DNA of 64,000 nucleotides from Corythucha ciliata (taxonomy: Eukaryota > Arthropoda > Insecta > Hemiptera > Tingidae): assembly GCA_038030265.1 (NCBI GenBank), contig CM075937.1, positions 24,150,698-24,214,697 on the forward strand, given 5' to 3'. Each line of letters begins with the position of its first letter. Position 1 is the stretch's first letter. The position numbers and the translations under genes were made by a program. The notes under the pieces were generated by a model, which did not search any database, was not told the origin of the DNA, and saw nothing but the letters and a program-made list of their open reading frames with translations. Shown here piece after piece: positions 27,001 through 36,400 of the stretch.

Positions 27001-28660
27001 AATCGTCACGATAATGATTGTAACCCAACCGCTAACCAGGCTGTCGATTAGAACAGTCACAGTCGAGTTGAGCAGGGTCGAACCGACGACGAGGCTCACC
27101 AATAGGAAATTGCCGGTGTCGCGAACTCGAAGAATTGACTTGGAGTAGGCGCGCTCTTTGTCCGTGCCGGCGTTCGCTAGAACGCTGAGCTCACGTTTGT
27201 CAAGGGACATGAGACCGACGACAAGACCGTTGAGTACGGACGAGAGGAGAATGAAAGACACGATAATGATGATGGTAACAGGAATGTTGAGAATGGGTTT
27301 GACGACGATCATTTTCACCCAGAAATCGGTGCCCTGGTGATTCCAGTGGCCGTTGACGTTGAGGCAGAAGTAAAAGTTACTTCGGTAGGTTGATATCATG
27401 GGGAGGCCCATGGTAGACACTCCCACTAAGGGAGACACTTTCTTCACCTATCGGAAAAGAAAAAAAAACATTAAGTCACTCGCTATTCCCCAATAGAGCA
27501 ATCTTTATGAAGTTTGGAGGTCCCCCTAGATCTTCTCCGAACAAAGAAATACTGTCATCTGGGCGTTTTAAACGACCGGATCTGACCCAAGATCCTGGAT
27601 CACGGATCAGACTTTGTCATCCACGCTCGTGAGTCCAGAAAAAGATACAAATTTTAATTTTTGTTTGAAGCTAGAGGTCTTCAAGTTTTTCGCTCTCAGG
27701 CTTGATCGAAGTCGCTCGAACGAATCACCTTGACTCATTTTACAAAAGAAATTGGCTCGGGCTCTTTGTAAAGGGCTCTCCATCTCCTAGAACTCTCGGC
27801 ACAAACACAATTTGGTAATTATTAAGCCCCGAAATGCAAAAACTGTTATCACATTCCCGGTTTCAGAATAGCCCTTGGCCTTCTGTTTATCCCCGCCGTA
27901 GACTCATAGAGAGACTGCCACATACAACTGACATCCGATTCCATAGTCCGACCCGATCGACAAATTGGAAGCTGTGGTCTTTTACAAGACCCATGGGATG
28001 AAACAAATACGAGACTTCCGAGTTAGGCGGAGGCCTATTATGTGGCCATTATCTCATAAGGAAACTCAAATTGTGAGCACTTGACGTTTTACGCTCTTTC
28101 TGAGTAATCGATCACAAAAGGAACTGTGGGATTTGGACCATTCAGAATTCCGAGTAGATTTCCATGGCCTGACACATTTTGTTTGTGTTTTCAATAGCTA
28201 AAAATCGTGGAATCTTTTTCGTTCCAATACCATGATTTTGTACGGACGTGGAGGGGGGGGGGAGTCTGAATCGTGCCAAATCATTCTGCTTACTTCGGAA
28301 CGACTGACTTTTTCCATGTACAAACAGTCGGCCTCCTCTTTCGTTAACGCCACCTCCGACACCTCTGTCATGTTGCCAAATAGCCTGATTTGAATGGTCG
28401 CGCCCTGCGCCATTTCCGGTACCATATCGTCATTGTCAAAGTGGTAGGCGATGAGGGAGTCGTACTTGTCGATTTTGTATCCGGCCAATTGTCCACCTAC
28501 ACTGACGGTGGAAACAATAAAAAAAAGAAGGAGGGAGAAAAAGAAAGAGAGAGACACAGAGAACAAATTTCTAGGAGGTAAAGAGGGATTTTGTTTACCT
28601 CGCTTGAATAAAAATTGAAGAACTAATTAAAACCACGTACAATAAAATAACATCATTCAT
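24015..28660 (-). CDS. CNNM: CNNM-family magnesium transporter/regulator (ancient conserved domain protein)
   Basis: A plasma-membrane Mg2+ transporter or regulator. Exon 1 (28599-28660) is the signal peptide [20 protein letters not shown]. Exon 2 (28294-28501) is the extracellular domain ([14 protein letters not shown]). Exon 3 (about 26798-27448) is the DUF21 core with about four membrane helices ([29 protein letters not shown]). Then come 26551-26724 ([17 protein letters not shown]), 26291-26491 (first [18 protein letters not shown]), 26083-26211 (second [16 protein letters not shown]), about 25900-26014, 25680-25818, 25495-25623 (cNMP-binding-like, [22 protein letters not shown]), 24359-24512 and 24015-24302 (disordered tail, TAG). 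Phases agree at the joins checked. Which vertebrate CNNM1-4 it matches best is not decided here. The gene is tandem with and 288 bp downstream of the HECTD2 stop. Confidence 0.93.
24601..24735. mobile_element. Possible hAT-type MITE remnant in a CNNM intron
   Basis: CAGAGCTGGGCAGTGACTCG at 24601, followed by GTAACGGATG and, inverted, CATCCGTTACTTTTTAG near 24714, resembles the ends of GTAAC-rich hAT-like MITEs. No clean target duplication was found. Confidence 0.3.
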
Positions 28661-28948
28661 TTCACGTTAAATTAAGAATTTTCTAGGGCTTTGCGATAAA
28701 AATATTATTCCTTTTTCCCTGAGCTTCATATGTTTGAGTCTTTGAAGGGAGGGAAAATTTGTCTATCACAATCATTATGAAGCAATATGCAAGAACAAAA
28801 ATATTGCGTGCTAGAAAATAATTAAAATTCATCATCACAAAATCGTCTTAAACGTAATGCACGATTTCCTATTAAATTAGTTCTTAACAGCGGAATTTTG
28901 CATTCATTTACCAGCCTCTTCCCCTCCATCACCATTTTTGTTTCTTTT

Positions 28949-30462
28949 TCATTCCAGTCCAAAGCCTTCGGCATTTGAAATTGCTATGATGAGTTTCTCT
29001 TTGAGGGTTTCCTTGCTTTCGTACTGCGGAAGGACCAACTGGTTGAAACAAGTATGTGCCTCGGGAAGATTAGCCGGATCCAAATTAGTTCGCGTTACTT
29101 TAAAAGTCATTTCACTCATACCGCCTACTGGTACGCGGTCACTTCCCGTCGTGAACAGGAGAAATTTTTTCTTGAGGTCGTCGTTCAGAGTGAATAGAAC
29201 GTCCCAGAAATCTCTTTAAAGAAAAAAAGACCATGAAAATATATGATTGTCACGGGGATTAATGTTGGACTTACGATATAAGTTGATGGTCCGGTTTGTA
29301 ACCATCGTACTCGGTAACTTTCCTCAATTCGTTCAGGTCTAGAGCTGGTGAGCCGCATACTAACATTTCCACTTCCTCAGGTCTCAGCATCTAAAAAATT
29401 CAAATTTGTATTGGATTTTTCTTCGTGTGAATCCTTCGGATAGAAGTAATCTTACAATTAGTGCGTTCGAAGCACAGACGCTGTGAAACCCCAGGTAAAA
29501 CGCTCGAAACTGTTCGTAAATGGCCGTATTGAGAACCCAGTCCAAATATAAATTGACGTATTCTTGTCGGTTTCCATTTGTCACAGGAATCCTGTCACCT
29601 GACGGTTTGAGCATGAACGTTTTCACGTCTCCGTACTCTTCTAGAGACGCTTGAAAATTCATACACATGTCTTCTTCGACGTTCCCTTCGTAGTTCAGAA
29701 GTTCTTTTAAACCTCTCGCAACGTCCTGAGAGCGAGAAACATGAGGTGAAATTTGAAATTATAATGCTTCCAGTGTGTCTTTATTACGGGAAGAATTTCA
29801 GCCAAATCGTCAATAGTAGGATTTCGCACAACTCCTACGCCGCTCGTATCGACCGGTGGGACGACAGGCGGCGACAGCAGTTTCCTGTAACATACTGAAG
29901 GGAAATGAAGGTCCAGAATGATCGAGTTGTACACAGCGAGGCCCATTAAAACACCTTTCGACGCGAAACAAATAAATAAACCGTCCTCATACTCAATATT
30001 AGGTTGACGGTGGGGTGGGGAGGTAAATCAGACAAACCAATCAAATTGTATTCCCTCAGATTGCCTTCTTGATCGGTACTGAACCAATAGCACCTTGAAT
30101 GGGGATGATACACGAACATTCCATAGTCGGGGTGGAAAATTTGTCGGATCAGAAGTAAAAACCACTCTTTCGTCAGTCCGCCCATGTCCAGACCAGGCTC
30201 TCCCACGAAGGACACTTTCAATTTTTTCTTCAAGTCTTTTTGCTTACAGGCGATCTAATAAGAAAAAAATTGCTAGGGAATGTATCGTGAAATGGTGATT
30301 CAAACGTCGAAATATACCTCGTTGAGTGAGTCGCAAACTAAATGCGCTCGCCTCACCGTGATGTTTAGGAAAAAAATGTCAATCTGAGGGGCTTGGTGAC
30401 GAGCCACTTTAGCGACGAGTGATCTCCTGGCGGTTAGAATCATTTGCTGTTCGGAATCCTTG

Positions 30463-30497
<35 letters not shown>

Positions 30498-33400
30498 AAC
30501 GGAAAGGGGTAGGGTGAATTCTGTTTCACTTGGCCTGTTCATTCAAAACTCACTTTAGTCAGGATTATCCGTTTGGCGACAATGCTTAAAATGAACGGAT
30601 ACTGACAATAGCTAAACTGTCCCGGTCTTTGAGGCGACTGCCAACTGAAATAATCCTGCATGAGGTCCATGTGATCGAGAGCAGAATTGTAAAATTCTGT
30701 GTAGTCCAGGAGTGGAGGGTTTACGGCGTTGTTGGCGGCGTCTGAAACGAATTGTTTGTTTTTGTGTTTTTATTGTACTTCAATTGCCCATTTGATGTTT
30801 TGCCAACTGACTGATGAGTGCTAGAGTTTTTGTTGAGGTCGGTATCCACCATCGAGTTTTATTCAAAGGCGGTAGAGACTTATCGCCAGGAGGAAATTGA
30901 CGGATTGTAATGAACTGAATGATGTTTCGAACGATGGCTCTAATTCTTTCGACCTCAAGCCTGACAAAATGAGGAAAACAAAACATGAAATGCATCGAGG
31001 GTTTCAATATTTTACGCAATACCGCAACGTGTTTAACGTAAAATATTTTTACAACAAACAATACAGGAGTCAGCAGAATGCCATCGCAGAGCTTTTTTAT
31101 TTCTCTTTTAATTTAATTAGCATTGAAATTAAAATTACGCCAACCGAAGATTTGTACACTTGCTAAGACAATTTTATTATTTTATGAGAAGAATTCTGTT
31201 CTGGCGTGAAGCAGAATTTCTCTGGATCCATAGCCAAATTAAATAAATAAAAATATTTTATAACGCGTATCACTTAATATTTTTATTCATAATTGTTCAA
31301 GTAAAATTGGAATGGATCGGTAAATGTTTGTTTTTAACATAAAAAAAAAAATTGTCTAGTTGGGTGAGAAATGAGGTATGTTGGCATTCAATTCCCCTCT
31401 TTCCCCCTCATCCATCATTTTTATAATTTGTTATTCTTTCTTCTTCTATTACTTCATTGCAATCATCGTCAGCGTTTTTGTACTAAAAACGGAACAAAAC
31501 GTGTTCCGATTAGTTCACTGGGTCTCATTTCCACGGCGTTGATTAAGGAAGCCATGCAGTGGACATTCTGTGTCGTTCTTTTTATTTTCGCGCGCGGTGG
31601 CGTGGCATCCGCCGTCATTGCTAAACATAGCAATGACTTTCCGGGTGTACTCGGGCTACATTCAACGGATTTGACTTCATCAGTGGGTCAATACAATAAG
31701 AAATTAGCGAACGAACAGGAGGAATCGATGAAGCCGTTAAAAAGATACGAGAGACAGCTGTTGTCGTCGCCGTCGCCGTGGCAGCGTTATACAGTAGGTG
31801 ACGAGGACGAACTCAGGACGACGGGATCCGCCGCCAGTGGCCTCGCATCTCTTTTCACAAATCCAGAAATAACGTCTCACTCGATTTCTTCAGGTTTTGG
31901 TGGCGAGGGTGGAGGCGCAGGTGATTTAGGGCACGGCCATTCCATTCTCGGTGGAGCTTCGTCGGCCCTGCTAGGAGCGTCATCTTTATTGGGTGGGTCA
32001 TCGCTTTTAAAACCGTCTCATCACCACGACCACGACCACGGTCACGACCACAAAGGCGGTGGAGGCGGTGAGTGGAGCGCTCAAATCAATGAGCCAGCTC
32101 ACGCTCATACATATTTCACCAAGGTGCCCTATATCAGCGGATACAAGCTAACGCCCATTTATTCGGAGAAAAAAATCATCGTCAAGGATTTCGCTCTCGG
32201 AGGCGGTGGCATATTTCAGCACGGTCCTAAAACTGGAGATGACGGCGGCCCAGCAGCCGCCACGGAAATCGTTCGAAACGAGTGGGATTTGACCGGAGGT
32301 GTTTCACCGGTGAGTCAATCGCCCTTTCAATCGTTTCAACCCGTGTACTTCATACCACCCGGTGTCTACGGACCGGCGTTGCAGCAGGCGTTCAACGGCC
32401 CGTCATCGATCGCGCAATCACCTGCCGTGGGACGAAGCGTTGGCTATAATAAAAACTCGGCTTACTACCTGTCTGCGCCTGGACTTTCAGATACGATCGA
32501 TTTGAACCCTTTTTTTATCGACGCATCTCAACTGAAAGCAGCCCAAGAAAGAGGACTTTATCCACGACCTTGGGCGCCCTGTTGAGCATTAATTGGTGCC
32601 CACTTGAATGCTCCGAGCAACCATAATACAATCCAATCAATCTTTAATTATTATTAAAGAATAATTATAATTTGTACTTTTATAAACCAATAAAAAAACA
32701 TTTTCGCTCCCTAAAATAGGAAGCACATACTCACAGTTGGAACCATTGTATTAGGAGTTGGTGATCGCTGCTACGAAGACTAACAACTTGCTTCATAAGG
32801 TGAGCGAATATCGTGTAGGATGATTGAGCTGAGAAAACCGGGTTCTGCATCAGAATGTACAGAGCTCTTACCTCATCCTTGGGATATAAACTGTACATAA
32901 AAGATAATTTTAGGAGTTGGAATCGTCAAATTACCGCCCGTGTAAAGCTTCATTACATTCTATCTTCTTCAAGAAGAGCGTTTATTATTGACTTGAGTAC
33001 AGTCTTGTGAACAATCGAAGGCTAAAAGAAAAAGGAATTAACGCCGCGTGAGGGACTAGAACGTCTCTGTTTATTGTTACCATGGACTTGAGGGCGTCAT
33101 CTACCGCGTAGACGAATTCCATTTTCAAACCAGGATCTTCCGGTTTTCCGCTTCGGTCATCTCTTTTAACCTGCTTAAACAGCACCAGGCCAGATTTTAG
33201 GAACGTTTCAAGCCCTAACAGACCGGATTGACTACTTTGAAAAGAGCGTTAATTTGTGCGAATGAGTCGTATGTTCTCATGTAAAATCTTTGAACGCCAA
33301 TGTAGTTTTCAGTTTGATGGGCGCGTCGTACGTCCTGCCTGTAGACCATTAGACAAAATATGTATTCAACACATTTCCCCTTGCCAATTTTCGTTGTTTA

Positions 33401-36400
33401 GTACATCGTACTACGATAGTTTCTTACATGAAATCTTCCCTAGTTTTATGCCTGATCGGATATCTGGGCAGTACTTTCTCGTCGTCATCAACTGCGAGAG
33501 TTTCAACGCTCATGGAAGACTTTGCTCTTGAGTCAGACGGACTAGGACTTCTTAGCTTATATTCCCATTCCTGTAAAACGTTTGCAGTTGTTGCTTGTTG
33601 AGGGGAAAAAAGAAAACCTGTTTTTATTACGCTTCTAATTGGAGGAAGCATCGACTCGGGACTCGATCTAAAAAATAGATCGGCCAAATCGTTGCTCGTC
33701 AGGCGTCCAAGAACAAGACCCCCGAAACGGTCTCCCCGTCCATCTTCAACCTAAAAAAAAAAAAAAAAAAAAAAATTATCAACATTTTACTTGTAGTACC
33801 TAGAGTTTTTTTGCCCTTGTTATTATTTTCCAATTTCTACCAAACTATTCCCCAGCTTACAATAGGTGGCAAACGATAGGCGGCGACTATGGGTTCGCTG
33901 CCTGATCTATGGCTTCGTACCCGACCGGCTCCCACGGTTGGATAGACGAGGGCGCCGCAGTAGCGGGAACATTGCGAGCACCCGCCGCCCTCGTCCTTAC
34001 ACCATCGGCAGACGCCCAGCTCGCGAGGCGCTATTTGCGGTCGAAGGGCACTCGACTCGCGATTGGGAACGTCGTCGTCGCTCTGAAAAAAATTAAAATA
34101 AAATGAGGACTAAATTTTAAAAATGAGCGGTATACAGAAGCTTCTGTCCTCGCTGCTTAACCGCTAACTGTTACAGTTCAACAGTATATACTGAGCCAGA
34201 ACCAGTCTGAGGCCAAATTGGAGGCTGGACCCTAGCTCGGTAGCCCTGTACACTGTTTCACTAATTACGATGACTTACAAAATTAAAAAACATTACTTCT
34301 GAGCTGAACTAAAGTATCACAGCCAATTAGGGTGCCTACCTTAATACCCTATAGATCAGTGGTTCTCAACCTTTTTAGAGCGGCCCCCCCCCCCCCCTAG
34401 GATCAAATATAAATTTCACCGCCCCCTTACCAAAATTCGTAATTTTTGTGGGTTTTCGAGGGGGGGGGGAGCTATTTTGTGACGTTTTGCATGAAATAAC
34501 AACGGTAGGCATATATTTGTAGAGAAATGGGTGAACATATTAAGCGAATCTTCCAATAGGAATAACCGATAGTGAGACTAAATCAGTGGGATGGTAAGAT
34601 GGCTGAAATTGATGTCGAGAACCACTGCTGTAGATGGTAAGACGTAAATTTAAGAGGTTCGAACTTCTGATGTACCGAAAAACTGGATCCAGGGGAGCTA
34701 ACGAAACAGTTCCGTTAAGCTTTGGAGGAAAGCTTAGATCATTTTTTCTCTCCAACTCTTGAGTTTCAGATAGATCAGGCCATTTTGTGAAGCCAGTGCC
34801 TTATTGAGAATAAGGGAGGGAGAGCTGCCAGTAAGAAAGTCTCAAAATAAAAATTGTTTAGAAAGAATTTTAACTTCTTTAAATTCTTCTTCTGTCTTCA
34901 TGGGACTTCGCAGGGTTTTATCCATTTTGATGTCCGCATGGATTCAAGTGTGGTGAGGTAATGAGATTGAGGGAGGGGGCAATAAGACATTTGAAAAAAC
35001 GTAATTATACTCTTTTTTTATCAATCTATTTTAAAGCAGCATGAAGGAATCGTTTCAACCGAAGACGGTTTGACGAGCAGACGCTCCAGGTGCGTTAACT
35101 CTTTTGTTTTGACCATTTCGGCTATCTTGTCCTCGGCATTTTTTCTCAAGCGAGAGCTCGACTTTTGGGCATAGTCTTTAAATTTGCCCTTAACCAATTC
35201 TTCGATTTCCTCCTCGAGGAGACTTTTAGCCACCATAAATTCCTTCGCTTGTAATTTATTCTCCCTGTCCATCCTTTCCCCTTTTTTAACGGCCTCCTCG
35301 AACTTTTCTTTCGCCTCGGCTCGCGATACTTTGCCCCCTTTACGAATTCCGGTGATTTTCTCCAGTTCTGCGTTTCGTTTTTTGACTTCGTCAATGCAGT
35401 AACGAATTGTATTCAATTCCCGCATGACGTTCACGTAGTGGAGTTGACCACCGTGAACAGACCGATTTTTCTGTATGAGAACTATTGTTGGTTTTTCATT
35501 CAGACGGAATTTCATTTGTTCGATGGCTTCGCCGAGGTAACGTTTCTGAGTGCAGAATTCATTTTCAGCGTTGTAAGCACGGAGAACCTCCTCGCACTCG
35601 CGAGTCATGTCGGCGATGTTCTCTTTTCTTAAAAGGCTGTTCGTAACGCCTTTAACGGCGCCTTCAAGATGAGCTCTTTGTTTCCACTTTTCTTTCTCGT
35701 CATGATAGTCCCGTAGGATGTCCTCGCTGACTTTGGGGTGAACGTAGCGACGGTAGAGGCCGAGAACTGCCGTTTTCAAGCTTCGCTTGCCATTGGCTCC
35801 GACGAGAGACTTATGAAGATCTGTTTTAAATCTCTTGATGTAGTACTCGACTTTGTGAGTTTCTTCTTTCTCGCGTTTGATCTCAGAACTGAGAACGTCG
35901 TTGCGCCGCTGAAGCGACGATATGAATAGTCCCATTCGAACGATTGTCGCGCTCATTTTTTCAAGCTCACTTCTCAGCCACGCTTCTTTCTTTCGTCGTT
36001 GCTTTCTTTCCAGATCCATCGGCTCGATAAGTCTCCACAAGTTTTCAATGCGAACATCTCTAACGAAATGCTCTTTGGCAAAGCCTTCGTTCTTTCGTGT
36101 CACTTGAACCACGAATTCGTCTTTTTTCTTTATAGCCCAGTCGCGCTCGTCCAATTCGGCTTGAATGGCGTTCACTTTTGTCATGAGATTTTTGGTGGTT
36201 TCTTGGAGTTGCTCGCGTTGAGCTCGCAAAGCTTTAACCACTTTAAGATACTCTTCGAGTTGTTGCTCCAGTGACGTAATTTTCTCCGTAAGCAACTTAT
36301 TGTCTTTGGATATAACTTTGTTTTGAACTTCAAGTTTGGTGATTCGAGCGTTGTATTTAGCTTTAACGGCGACAATTTCCTTGTCATGATCATCCTCCAT

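Noticed and set aside
28198..28566. Apparent signal peptide [22 protein letters not shown] in front of the CNNM extracellular domain
   Set aside because: It starts at TTG and is the translation of a polypyrimidine tract ending in the acceptor ccgtcag. The true signal peptide is in the separate exon 28599-28660, which joins in phase.
31371..31553. N-terminal extension of the nested secreted protein from the upstream ATG
   Set aside because: The stretch is pyrimidine-rich, ends at a good splice acceptor and would bury a clear signal peptide.
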